64,000 nt of DNA from an uncultured Oscillospiraceae bacterium (GTDB taxonomy: Bacteria > Bacillota > Clostridia > Oscillospirales > Ruminococcaceae). Shown one piece after another: positions 33,310 through 41,539 of this stretch (positions within the stretch are counted from its first letter, which is position 1; each line of letters starts with the position of its first letter). Below the pieces are notes generated by a model that was not told the DNA's origin, did not search any database, and worked only from the letters and a program-made list of their open reading frames with translations. The translations under genes were made by a program, and so were the position numbers. The stretch covers positions 1 through 64,000 of the forward strand of contig CAJJZS010000009.1 of NCBI GenBank assembly GCA_905197685.1. The letters are read 5' to 3'.

Positions 33310-34767
33310 TTAAACTCCTTTCAGAACATTCAGTCTTTGGATTTGCGCGTCTTCGGGACCGGTCATCGAGCATCCCTTGAGCTTTGCATATTCAATATAG
33401 TCCAAAATATCGCCGGTAATTCGTTCGCCCGGGGCAAGAATCGGGATTCCCGGCGGATAGCACATAACAAATTCGCTGCAAATTCTGCCTTCGGTTTCCC
33501 GCAGCGGCAGAGATTCTTTTTCGGCATAGAAGGCGTCCTGCGGGGAAACGGTAACCTCGGGGTCGATGTATTCCTGCTTCATCAAATCGGCTTTATCCTT
33601 TTTGCCGAAGCGGCGGCGAACCTCGGACAGCGCGCCGACCAAACGCTCGACGTCCCGTTTGCGGTCGCCGATGGAAAGGTAGGCGAGCAGGTTGCCCAAA
33701 TCGCCGAACTCAATCTGAATATCATATTCGTCGCGCAGAAGGTCATATACCTCGATGCCGGCAAGCCCGATGTCAAGGGTGTTGACCGCTAACTTGGTAA
33801 CATCAAAATCATAGATGCTGTCGCCGTTAATCAGTTCTTTGGAGTAAGCGTAATAGCCGCCGATTGCGTTGATTTCTTTTCTGGCATATTCGGCAAGTTC
33901 CACAACCCCGGCAAACGCCTCTTTGCCGCGCAGGGCAAGATTACGGCGGGAAATATCCAGGCTGGACAGCAACAGATAGGAGCCGCTGGTGGTTTGCGTA
34001 AGGTTGATAATTTGGCGGACATAACCTTCGTGCATGGCGGGACCGGTGAGCAGAATCGAGCTTTGGGTCAGGCTGCCGCCCGATTTGTGCATTGAAACCG
34101 CAGCCATATCCGCTCCTGCCGCCATAGCGGAAACGGGCAGATTTTCTCCGAAATAGAAGTGTGTTCCGTGCGCTTCGTCCGCAAGGCACAGCATACCGTG
34201 TTCATGGGCGAGCTTTACAATCTCTTTCAAATCGGAGCAGATGCCGTAGTAGGTGGGGTTGTTTACCAGAATTGCTTTGGCATCGGGATTGGCAAGGATT
34301 GCTTTTTTTACTTCGGACACCTTCATGCCAAGAGGGATACCCAGACGGGAGTCACATTCGGGGTTCACATAAACCGGAACGGCGCCGCACAAAACCATCG
34401 CGCCCATAACGCTGCGGTGGACATTGCGGGGAAGGATAATCTTTTCGCCGCGTTTTGCAACCGAAAGCACCATCGCCTGAACGGCGGAGGTGGTTCCGCC
34501 CACCATCAAAAAGGCGTGGGCAGCGCCGAATGCTTGCGCGGTCAGCTCCTCGGCTTCTTTGATAACAGAAACCGGATGGCACAGGTTATCAAGAGGCTTC
34601 ATCGAGTTTACATCCATGCCGACGCATTTTTCGCCTAACAGCGCGACCAATTCCGGATTTCCTCTGCCGCGTTTGTGCCCGGGTACGTCGAACGGAACAA
34701 CCCTCATTTTTCGAAAATTTTCAAGAGCCTCGTAGATGGGAGCGCGGCTCTGGTCAAGATGATTCAT
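33310..34767 (-). CDS. speA: Arginine decarboxylase (PLP fold I, Orn/Lys/Arg decarboxylase family)
   Basis: The 485-residue enzyme lacks the N-terminal wing of the E. coli acid-inducible decarboxylases and matches the short Bacillus SpeA type. PLP lysine is Lys228 in AVSMHKSGGSLTQ; DVPGHKRGRG, FLMVGGTTSAVQAM and ADEAHGTHFYF are conserved. With speB in the operon, arginine to agmatine is the most likely reaction; lysine decarboxylation is the main alternative. It lies 42 nt after speD. Confidence 0.92.
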   Translation of the reverse strand: MNHLDQSRAPIYEALENFRKMRVVPFDVPGHKRGRGNPELVALLGEKCVGMDVNSMKPLDNLCHPVSVIKEAEELTAQAFGAAHAFLMVGGTTSAVQAMVLSVAKRGEKIILPRNVHRSVMGAMVLCGAVPVYVNPECDSRLGIPLGMKVSEVKKAILANPDAKAILVNNPTYYGICSDLKEIVKLAHEHGMLCLADEAHGTHFYFGENLPVSAMAAGADMAAVSMHKSGGSLTQSSILLTGPAMHEGYVRQIINLTQTTSGSYLLLSSLDISRRNLALRGKEAFAGVVELAEYARKEINAIGGYYAYSKELINGDSIYDFDVTKLAVNTLDIGLAGIEVYDLLRDEYDIQIEFGDLGNLLAYLSIGDRKRDVERLVGALSEVRRRFGKKDKADLMKQEYIDPEVTVSPQDAFYAEKESLPLRETEGRICSEFVMCYPPGIPILAPGERITGDILDYIEYAKLKGCSMTGPEDAQIQRLNVLKGV

Positions 34768-34809
34768 TCTGTGACCCCCTTCAATCGAATCTAAAAAATC
34801 AAATAAAAA

Positions 34810-35568
34810 CTAATAGATATTGCGTTCGCTGAATATTTCAATCATCTCTCGGCGGAGATTGTTGGTGATTTCCAAGCGTGTTTTTGGAGGAAGCTCATAG
34901 GCGTCGGTCTTAAACAGATAGTTTTGCAGGTCGATTTCCTTGAGCATCATTTTGGTGTGGAACAGGTTTGCGTCATAAACGTTGATGTCAACCGCATCAT
35001 AACGCTTTAAGGTATCGGGATTGATATAATCCTGAATGGAAGTGACCTTATGGTCCATAAACAGCTTTTGACCGTTGACATCGCGGGTAAATCCGCGCAC
35101 CCGGTAGTCCATGGTGATGATATCGGAGTCAAAGGAGCTGATTAAATAATCTAAGGTAGAAAGCGGGGTGATTGCTCCGCAGGTGGCAACATCAATATCC
35201 ACGCGGAAGGTAGCAAGGCAGGTTTCCGGATGATATTCCGGGTAGGTGTGGACGGTAACATGACTTTTGTCCAGATGAGCCAGCTGTGTTTCTCCGGCAG
35301 GAACCATCGAACCTTCCGCAATCAGGATTGTGACAGAAGCCCCTTGCGGGTCATAGTCCTGTCGGGCAATATTTAAAACCTGAGCCCCAATCATATCGGT
35401 CAGGGTAGTAAGAATGTTGGTTAAACGCTCTGAGTTATACTGCTCGTCGATATACGAGATATAGTCGCGCTGTTCCCGCGGCGTTTTGGCGTAACAGACG
35501 TCGTAAATATTGAAGCTCAGCGCCTTTGTCAGATTGTTAAAGCCATACAGCTTTAATTTGTCGCCCAT
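34810..35568 (-). CDS. speD: S-adenosylmethionine decarboxylase proenzyme (E. coli-type SpeD)
   Basis: The 252-residue proenzyme cleaves itself to create a pyruvoyl group. The cleavage site is Lys101-Ser102 in HLDKSHVTVHTYPE, as in the larger E. coli-type (class 1A) enzymes rather than the short Bacillus type. FRVDIDVATCGAI and DYRVRGFTRDVNG are conserved. It supplies the aminopropyl donor for SpeE. ATG 35568 has AAGGAGTTGCGGAT. It is the first gene of the operon, 44 nt after the terminator of the structured leader RNA, with no promoter visible in between. Confidence 0.94.
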   Translation of the reverse strand: MGDKLKLYGFNNLTKALSFNIYDVCYAKTPREQRDYISYIDEQYNSERLTNILTTLTDMIGAQVLNIARQDYDPQGASVTILIAEGSMVPAGETQLAHLDKSHVTVHTYPEYHPETCLATFRVDIDVATCGAITPLSTLDYLISSFDSDIITMDYRVRGFTRDVNGQKLFMDHKVTSIQDYINPDTLKRYDAVDINVYDANLFHTKMMLKEIDLQNYLFKTDAYELPPKTRLEITNNLRREMIEIFSERNIY

Positions 35569-35611
35569 ATCCGCAACTCCTTCACAAAATTGATGCTGTT
35601 TTTTAGAGCCA

Positions 35612-36003
35612 ATAAAAAAAACGCAAGTAATATGCTGCTGCGCTGCACATTACTTGCGTTTGTAAATCCCATTGATTTTGCCGCAAAATGTTTTACGGCA
35701 AATGTCCCCATGCGAGAAAGGAAGGACAAAAGCGGGATCACGAAGTTCAGAGTCTATATAGCAAATACTCACTTTTACTACTCCTATTGACCGTTTCACA
35801 AGTTGATGTACGCATCCACGCACTGGTTGTAAAGTAACCAACTCATAAAATTCGAGCTTTTAACTCAATCAATTCGGCAGTTGACCCGGCTGTCCGCATA
35901 CCTTAACCCACATTACGAAAAGCAGACTTTTTTCCGGAAAGGAGTCCGCTTTGGGGTGGTCAGAAAATATCTGCATGGAACCTCGTAACTATTGTATCCC
36001 ATA
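35612..36003 (-). ncRNA. Structured RNA / leader upstream of speD, family unresolved
   Basis: The 577-nt gap between speD and luxS holds a transcript of about 390 nt with promoter at 36011-36039 and terminator at 35613-35660. An 11-bp closing stem pairs 35989-35979 (TTACGAGGTTC) with 35748-35738 (GAACTTCGTGA), two G-U pairs. Inside are stems AGCGGACT/AGTCTGCT, CGGaCAG/CTGCCG, TGGTT/AACCA, GATG/CATC and GAGT/ACTC. Outside it is TTTGCCG/CGGCAAA (35677-35702). It is not RNase P, tmRNA, SRP RNA or a T-box by their known motifs. The size of the closed part (about 250 nt) and its clostridial context make a raiA-motif RNA one candidate. Readthrough would express the spe operon, so a regulatory leader is the other main possibility. 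Confidence 0.7.
35613..35660 (-). terminator. Intrinsic terminator between the structured RNA and speD
   Basis: On the minus strand AACGCAAGTAAT and ATTACTTGCGT(T) form a 12-bp perfect stem followed by eight T residues. Confidence 0.92.
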
Positions 36004-36010
36004 CAAATTA

Positions 36011-36039
36011 AATATATAATATTTTGCCTTTTTTGTCAA
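36011..36039 (-). promoter_or_regulatory. Promoter of the structured RNA / polyamine operon
   Basis: On the minus strand TTGACA (36039-36034), 17 bp, TATATT (36016-36011). It is the only good promoter found upstream of speD. Confidence 0.8.
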
Positions 36040-36145
36040 TGAATATTTCAGGGTTTTGTCAAAATACCGAGATAAAATCTGCAAAAAGACGAAAAAAGGG
36101 GGATAGGATTCTTTCATATTATAATAGTGTTACAAAGAAAGGGGA

Positions 36146-36607
36146 TTATTGGGGGTAGACCATTTGCTCTGCTGTCCATCCGCAAAGGACAGCGGACAGA
36201 TTTTGCGCGTATTGTTTGGCTTTCGGAAGGCTGTGATCCAGATAATTTCCGCACTCTATGCGGGAACTGCCGGGAATTTGACCTTCAAAATTTTTGATAA
36301 AGTCACAGGTTTTTTGCACCAGTTCAACAGCGCGCTGTTTGGAAAGGGTGTCGCGGGTAATAAAATAAAAACCGGTGCGGCAGCCCATCGGACCGACATA
36401 GATGATTTTGTCCGAATCTGCGCTGTTACGAACATAGGTAGCGAACAAATGTTCAAAAGTGTGAATCCCATCGTTTTCCAGATAAGTTCCCGCATTGGGA
36501 ACCACCATGCGAATATCATAGGTGACGGTGTCGCCGTCGGTGCGGGAGAGATACATTCCCGGAGTAAGGGTGTCATGGTTGACACAAAAGCTCTCAATTC
36601 GTTTCAT
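36146..36607 (-). CDS. luxS: S-ribosylhomocysteine lyase LuxS
   Basis: The 153-residue enzyme splits S-ribosylhomocysteine into homocysteine and DPD, the precursor of AI-2. Metal ligands His49, His53 (HTFEH) and Cys119 (IECGNY) are present, with catalytic Cys76 in MGCRTGFY. It starts 27 nt after mtnN, so the two steps that detoxify S-adenosylhomocysteine are co-expressed. Confidence 0.96.
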   Translation of the reverse strand: MKRIESFCVNHDTLTPGMYLSRTDGDTVTYDIRMVVPNAGTYLENDGIHTFEHLFATYVRNSADSDKIIYVGPMGCRTGFYFITRDTLSKQRAVELVQKTCDFIKNFEGQIPGSSRIECGNYLDHSLPKAKQYAQNLSAVLCGWTAEQMVYPQ

Positions 36608-36634
36608 CGGGTTTCTTCCTTTCCTGCAAACAGA

Positions 36635-37324
36635 TTACGCCTTATGTTGACCGAGCATCTGAAGAACAATGTCGGAGGAATGTTTTGCGGCAACCTCTTC
36701 AAAGTTGGTAGCGGAGTCGGCAGCGTTTTCGTCGGCGTTATCGCTCATGGTGCGGATGATAACAAACGGGACATCGTTTACAGTAGCGGTGTGACCGATT
36801 GCGGCGCCTTCCATCTCAACGCACATTGGGTGGTGCTGTTCTATGATACGGTTTTTCACCTCGGAAGATTCGATAAACTGGTCGCCGGTAGCAATTTTGC
36901 CGACAAAGCAACAGGAAGAACCGTGGTCGATGGCTTCAAATGCTTCTACCGCAGCTTCTACCATCAGCTCGCTTGCAAAGATGCCGTCGATGTACGGCGG
37001 ATAATCTTTTAAAAATTGAGCATCTGCATCGTGATAGCACAGCTCGCGGGAGATAACCACATCCAAAACCTTTAAATCGTGGTGAATGGCTCCGGCAATT
37101 CCGGTGTTGATGATGCGCTGCACATCGAAGCGGTCAATCATCATCTGAGTGGTGACGGCGGCATTTACCTTACCGATTCCGCAGCAACAGATAACCGCTT
37201 CCTGTCCGCAGAGGATACCCTCCCAAAAGAGCTGTCTGCCGACAGAAACCTCGCAGAGGTCCTCCATTTTCTGTTTTAATAATTCTACTTCAGACGGCAT
37301 TGCGCCGATAATTCCCCATTTCAT
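36635..37324 (-). CDS. mtnN: 5'-methylthioadenosine/S-adenosylhomocysteine nucleosidase
   Basis: The 229-residue enzyme removes adenine from MTA and SAH. It starts WGIIGAMPSEVELLKQKM; GIAGAI, CVEMEGAAIGHTA and the catalytic aspartate in VIIRTMSDNAD are typical. I chose ATG 37324 (AAGGAAGGAATATAACGCC upstream) since the protein then begins at the first strand. MTA is the by-product of SpeE, so its place beside the polyamine operon makes biochemical sense. Confidence 0.95.
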   Translation of the reverse strand: MKWGIIGAMPSEVELLKQKMEDLCEVSVGRQLFWEGILCGQEAVICCCGIGKVNAAVTTQMMIDRFDVQRIINTGIAGAIHHDLKVLDVVISRELCYHDADAQFLKDYPPYIDGIFASELMVEAAVEAFEAIDHGSSCCFVGKIATGDQFIESSEVKNRIIEQHHPMCVEMEGAAIGHTATVNDVPFVIIRTMSDNADENAADSATNFEEVAAKHSSDIVLQMLGQHKA

Positions 37325-37389
37325 GGCGTTATATTCCTTCCTTTCGGTGATGTTTTTTGATTTTTGGTAAAGACAGTACAATTACAAAT

Positions 37390-37398
37390 ATTATAGCA
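37390..37398 (-). promoter_or_regulatory. Extended -10 promoter of mtnN-luxS
   Basis: On the minus strand TGCTATAAT, about 60 nt before the mtnN start; no clear -35. Confidence 0.55.
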
Positions 37399-37487
37399 TA
37401 AATTATCCGGAATAGCGAGGATTTTTTGATGGGAAAAGCGGGGCGGATTTTCATTTGCCCAATACAGGTCACTTTGATAAAGGGGGG

Positions 37488-38387
37488 TTATTCCGAAGCA
37501 TTTTCACAGGGTTCCAACAGTTCCAAAAAGCGGGAAACGGAGGGAGGGAGACTGACCCCTTTTAAACTGACCATGCCGATGCTGCGGGGGGGAATCGGGT
37601 CGGCAAGCTGCACTTCAAAGATTTTTCCTTCGCTTAACTCCCGGCGACAAAACTGCCGAACCATGCAGGAGATCCCCAGATTGATACGGGCAAGCTCGCC
37701 CATCAGCTCATAGGAGGCAAGCTCGATTTCCGGATTCAGTTCCACGCCTTTTCGCAAAAAGAAGCGTTGAACATAAACGCGGCTGTTTGCCTTTTGTTCC
37801 AGCAAAATCAGCGGTTGGGCGGCAAGCTCCTTTGCGGAAAGGCGCTTGCCCTTGAGCGAGGAAAATTTTTGACCCGCTACAAAGATGTCCTGAATCGGAC
37901 ATTCCCAGTGAACGGTGATGCGGTCGTCATCAATGGGAAGATTGACAAAGGCAGCGTCAATCCTTCCTGCGCGCAGCAGCTCCAGGCTGCCGCTGCTGGT
38001 TCGGTTGTAGATGCTGATATGAACCTGCGGATACAGCTGATGAAAGCGTTCTAAACAAGGAAGCAGAAGATGACGGGCAGTATTGTCGCCTGCGCCCAGC
38101 CGCAGCTGACCGACCCTGAGCGTCTGTAATCCGCTCAGTTGATGTTCGGCAGATTCCAGCAAACCCAAAGCGGAGCTTGCGTATTCGTACAACAGCTGTC
38201 CCTGAGCTGTCAGCTCCACCTTTTTGGTGCTTCTGAAAAAAAGCTGCGCGCCCAACTGTTCTTCCAGCTGGCGAATTGACTGGCTGACTGCCGGCTGAGA
38301 GAGAAACAGCTCCTGCGCCGCTTTGGAAAAGCTCTTATGCTTTGCCACCATGCAGAAAACGCGGTAATTTTCCAATTTTCCGTTCAT
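37488..38387 (-). CDS. LysR-family transcriptional regulator
   Basis: The 299-residue protein has the N-terminal winged helix (NYRVFCMVAKHKSFSKAAQE, LFLSQPAVSQSIRQLEEQLG) and a periplasmic-binding-like effector domain. ATG 38387 follows AAAGGAGAGGTTTTTG. It is divergent from the CofE-like gene with 201 nt between, the usual layout for a LysR controlling its neighbour. The effector is unknown. Confidence 0.92.
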   Translation of the reverse strand: MNGKLENYRVFCMVAKHKSFSKAAQELFLSQPAVSQSIRQLEEQLGAQLFFRSTKKVELTAQGQLLYEYASSALGLLESAEHQLSGLQTLRVGQLRLGAGDNTARHLLLPCLERFHQLYPQVHISIYNRTSSGSLELLRAGRIDAAFVNLPIDDDRITVHWECPIQDIFVAGQKFSSLKGKRLSAKELAAQPLILLEQKANSRVYVQRFFLRKGVELNPEIELASYELMGELARINLGISCMVRQFCRRELSEGKIFEVQLADPIPPRSIGMVSLKGVSLPPSVSRFLELLEPCENASE

Positions 38388-38479
38388 CAAAAACCTCTCC
38401 TTTCCGCTAAAAAGCAGGGATTCGGACAAAAAACAGCAATTTATCAATAAAACTTATAAATATAATAGAATATATTTAT

Positions 38480-38508
38480 TTTACTTATGCTTATATTTCT
38501 ATTATAAT
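38480..38508 (+). promoter_or_regulatory. Promoter of the CofE-like gene
   Basis: TTTACT (38480-38485), 17 bp, TATAAT (38503-38508), inside a very AT-rich divergent region where the LysR protein probably binds. Confidence 0.6.
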
Positions 38509-38588
38509 AAAGGTAAGAAAGCAAAGCAAGGGGAATTTTGCCCCAAACGCTTTAGAATAAAAAGTTTTATCAAAGGGGATATCAAATC

Positions 38589-39779
38589 ATGGAAAGATTA
38601 GTTGGTACCGTATCCAGAGGTGTTCGCGCCCCGATTATTCGTGAAGGCGATGATCTGGCAAAAATCGTGGTAGATTCTGTTTTGGCAGCGGGAGAAAGCG
38701 AAGGCTTTTCCTTCCATGACAGAGATGTTGTTGCAGTAACCGAGGCAGTTGTTGCCCGCGCGCAGGGAAACTATGCGCACATCAATGATATTGCGGCAGA
38801 TGTAAAGGCAAAGCTCGGAGGAGAAACCATCGGCGTTATCTTCCCAATCCTGAGCAGAAACCGTTTTTCTGTCTGCTTAAAGGGTATTGCAAGAGGTGCA
38901 AAAAAGATTGTTTTGATGCTCAGCTTTCCGGCAGACGAGGTGGGCAACCATCTGATTGATGAAGATCTTCTCGATGAGAAGGGTGTAAATCCGTGGAGCG
39001 ATGTTCTTACCGAAGCGGAATACCGCAAGCTGTTCGGACGCGTTTTGCACCCGTTTACCGGAGTGGATTATATCGAGTTCTATTCCGAACTGATTCGCGA
39101 AAGCGGCGCAGAGGTTGAAATCGTGCTTTCCAACAATCCGAAAACCATTTTGAATTACACCGACAAGGTGCTTTGCTGCGATATTCACAGCAGAAAGAGA
39201 ACCAAGAGAATTCTCAAAAATGCAGGCGCTTCGATTGTTTTGGGACTTGATGATATTATGACAGAATCGGTAAACGGCAGCGGCTTTAATCCAAACTACG
39301 GTCTGCTGGGTTCCAACAAGGCAACCGAAGAAACCGTAAAACTTTTCCCGAAAGACTGCGACGAGTTTGTTGCACGCGTAGCGACCATGATGAAGGAAAA
39401 AACCGGTAAAAATATCGAAGTGATGGTATATGGCGACGGTGCGTTCAAAGACCCGGTCGGAAAGATTTGGGAGCTTGCAGACCCGGTTGTTTCTCCGGCA
39501 TACACCCCGGGACTGGAGGGCACACCGAACGAGGTAAAACTGAAATACCTGGCAGACAACAACTTTGCGGATTTGAGCGGAGATGCTTTGAAAAATGCAA
39601 TTTCCGATTATATCCGCAACAAGGACGAGGATCTCAAAGGTCAGATGGTATCTCAGGGAACCACCCCAAGAAGATTAACCGACCTGATCGGTTCTCTGGC
39701 AGACCTTACCTCCGGTTCGGGCGATAAGGGAACTCCGATTATTCTGGTTCAGGGATATTTTGACAACTACACCAAATAA
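38589..39779 (+). CDS. CofE-like (coenzyme F420-0:L-glutamate ligase family) protein
   Basis: The 396-residue protein has pattern HDRDVVAVTEAVVARAQGN, VIFPILSRNRFSVCLKGIA, LGLDDIM and VMVYGDGAFKDPVGKIW, which fit the F420_ligase (PF01996) fold. True CofE is about 250 residues, so this is a longer variant with an inserted region. No other F420 genes are present and Clostridia of this kind are not known to make F420, so it probably adds an amino acid (glutamate-like) to another substrate. It is a single-gene unit divergent from the LysR gene. Confidence 0.72.
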   Translation: MERLVGTVSRGVRAPIIREGDDLAKIVVDSVLAAGESEGFSFHDRDVVAVTEAVVARAQGNYAHINDIAADVKAKLGGETIGVIFPILSRNRFSVCLKGIARGAKKIVLMLSFPADEVGNHLIDEDLLDEKGVNPWSDVLTEAEYRKLFGRVLHPFTGVDYIEFYSELIRESGAEVEIVLSNNPKTILNYTDKVLCCDIHSRKRTKRILKNAGASIVLGLDDIMTESVNGSGFNPNYGLLGSNKATEETVKLFPKDCDEFVARVATMMKEKTGKNIEVMVYGDGAFKDPVGKIWELADPVVSPAYTPGLEGTPNEVKLKYLADNNFADLSGDALKNAISDYIRNKDEDLKGQMVSQGTTPRRLTDLIGSLADLTSGSGDKGTPIILVQGYFDNYTK

Positions 39780-39794
39780 AGAGTGATTCGTTTT

Positions 39795-39848
39795 AAAAAA
39801 CAGGAGCGGGATAAGTCTTGAAAAAGGCTTGTCTTGCCCCTGTTTTTT
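39795..39848 (+). terminator. Terminator after the CofE-like gene
   Basis: AAAAAACAGG and CCTGTTTTTT with further inner pairing, ending in a T-run. Confidence 0.85.
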
Positions 39849-39867
39849 AGTTGGGTTATCCTGCGGC

Positions 39868-39897
39868 TTGCGTTTTTGGGCGGATTTGTAGTATACT
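39868..39897 (+). promoter_or_regulatory. Promoter of the secreted-protein gene
   Basis: TTGCGT (39868-39873), 18 bp, TATACT (39892-39897). Confidence 0.55.
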
Positions 39898-39950
39898 GAA
39901 TAACGAAACTCGGAACAAATGCTTCCCAATGAGGGAAAGGAGAGGTTATC

Positions 39951-40706
39951 ATGAAGAAAATTTTGTCTGTACTGTTGGCAGCGCTGATGATTTTGGGTAT
40001 CTCTGTGACTGCCTTTGCCGCATCGGAAAAAACAGTGCGTTCGGCGGCGAATCTGCAAACTCAGCAGGAGCAGCCGCAAAACCGTTCCAAGCGAAAGGTA
40101 ATTACAAAGCAGGAAAAAACAGAGGAAAAGGCTCAGCCTAAAAAAGATAACGGAGGTGTTTCCGTTTTACAAAAGACAGCGAAATTCAGTTACGGCAGCT
40201 TTGACTATCCGCAAAATGCGCTGTTAGAAAAGGCAGATTCTTCTGCCTGCGACCTGAGTTTGCAGGATAAAGACGGGGAGGAGTTTGCAGTAGTTCGTCT
40301 GCGCGCTTTTGACCATACAACCGCGCAGCAGCAGGAGATTATAGACGAAAACGGACTGATGTACGCGATGTATTCGGGATTTTTGGAGGTGTCCTCTATG
40401 GACCGTCCCGCATCGGAGGCAGCGAAGGGAATCGGCAGCGAAGAAATCCGCAGAGAGGTTGTCACGATGCTGAAAGAGGTGACAGAGCAACAGGGTTCTT
40501 ACGCAACCAGTTATACCGAAAATTCTAAAATGGGTGGAATTGAGATCGGATATTCCGACGAAGAAACCGCAGAACGCTGCATCATTCTTCATGCAGAAGA
40601 TTATGACTATGTTTTGTTTGGAATTTCCGACCAAAAAGGTGCTTCTGCATTGGATAAAATGACCGAATTGATGGCGTCCACCTTACTGGAAAAGAGAAAA
40701 ATCTGA
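39951..40706 (+). CDS. Secreted protein of unknown function
   Basis: The 251-residue protein has a classic signal peptide (MKKILSVLLAALMILGISV, cleavage near AFA-AS) and then a Gln/Lys-rich linker to about residue 65. The rest looks folded: FSYGSFDYPQNALLEKAD, two copies of a VRLRAFDH- and IILHAEDY-like strand pattern, and an amphipathic C-terminal helix. GGAGAGG precedes ATG 39951. I do not recognise a family. It may be an exported stress or cell-envelope protein. Confidence 0.7.
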   Translation: MKKILSVLLAALMILGISVTAFAASEKTVRSAANLQTQQEQPQNRSKRKVITKQEKTEEKAQPKKDNGGVSVLQKTAKFSYGSFDYPQNALLEKADSSACDLSLQDKDGEEFAVVRLRAFDHTTAQQQEIIDENGLMYAMYSGFLEVSSMDRPASEAAKGIGSEEIRREVVTMLKEVTEQQGSYATSYTENSKMGGIEIGYSDEETAERCIILHAEDYDYVLFGISDQKGASALDKMTELMASTLLEKRKI

Positions 40707-40712
40707 TTCTTT

Positions 40713-40741
40713 GCGGCATCTTGATAAGGTGCCGCTTTTTT
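40713..40741 (+). terminator. Terminator after the secreted-protein gene
   Basis: GCGGCA-tcttgataagg-TGCCGC followed by TTTTTT. It lies only 20 nt before the next start codon, so it may act partly. Confidence 0.75.
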
Positions 40742-40761
40742 AAAAATACAGGAGGAAGAAT

Positions 40762-41421
40762 ATGAAATACCGTAATATTTTATTTGATTTGGACGGAACG
40801 CTGACCGACCCAAAGGTCGGAATTACAACCTGCGTTCAGTATGCTTTGGAGCATTTCGGAATTCATGAACCGGACAACACAAAGTTGGTGTCGTTTATCG
40901 GTCCTCCGCTTCAGGACAGTTTTATGAAATTTTATCAGATGGAAAAAGAAACGGCAAAAAAGGCGGTAGAAAAATACCGCGAGCGTTTTTCGACGGTAGG
41001 TTTATATGAAAATGAGGTTTATGAAGGAGTTCCCGACCTATTAAGAGAACTGAAGGCAACAGGATGTTGTTTGGCGGTTGCGTCGAGCAAGCCGACTGTT
41101 TTTGTCGAACGGATTTTGCAGCATTTTGAGATAGCGGATTGTTTTGATATAGTGGTAGGCAGCGAATTAAACGGAGCAAGGGTTGAAAAAGCAGAGGTTG
41201 TTGCCGAAGCACTGCGCCGTTTGGAGGAAAAAAATCCAATCGACCGCGCCGCTGTTGTGATGGTAGGCGACCGTTGCTTTGACATACAGGGAGCGAAGGA
41301 AAACGGAATAGACAGTATCGGTGTTGCTTACGGATATGCCACAGAGGGAGAACTGGAAGAATCGGGAGCAACCTTTGTGGTACAGACGGTGGAGGAACTG
41401 CGCCGCTGTCTGCTTGCATAA
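40762..41421 (+). CDS. HAD-family phosphatase, phosphoglycolate-phosphatase-like
   Basis: The 219-residue enzyme has motif I LFDLDGTLTDP, motif II AVASSKPT, the conserved lysine in VEKAEVV and motif IV VMVGDRCFDI. The cap between motifs I and II places it with the Gph/PpaX group of small-molecule phosphatases. GGAGGAAGAAT precedes ATG 40762. The physiological substrate is not predictable. Confidence 0.88.
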   Translation: MKYRNILFDLDGTLTDPKVGITTCVQYALEHFGIHEPDNTKLVSFIGPPLQDSFMKFYQMEKETAKKAVEKYRERFSTVGLYENEVYEGVPDLLRELKATGCCLAVASSKPTVFVERILQHFEIADCFDIVVGSELNGARVEKAEVVAEALRRLEEKNPIDRAAVVMVGDRCFDIQGAKENGIDSIGVAYGYATEGELEESGATFVVQTVEELRRCLLA

Positions 41422-41458
41422 GAAATATTGTCCTTCTTTGAAAGTTTACAAAATAATA

Positions 41459-41512
41459 TAGACGATTCCGTCTTGTTTTGTTATAATAAAAACAGACGAT
41501 TTCGTCTATAAT
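41459..41512 (+). promoter_or_regulatory. Promoter with two TetR operators
   Basis: TAGACG (41459-41464), 17 bp, TATAAT (41482-41487). Two palindromes AGACGATTCCGTCT (41460-41473) and AGACGATTTCGTCT (41494-41507) overlap the -35 and the start region, centres 34 bp apart. A second TATAAT is at 41507-41512. The TetR gene at the end of this operon is the obvious binder. Confidence 0.75.
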
Positions 41513-41539
41513 ATTTTATGAGAAGAAGGAACGATAGTT

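Noticed and set aside
35590..35841. Short frames on both strands inside the structured RNA before speD
   Set aside because: They cross the terminator and paired stems and have no ribosome site; RNA structure explains the region better.
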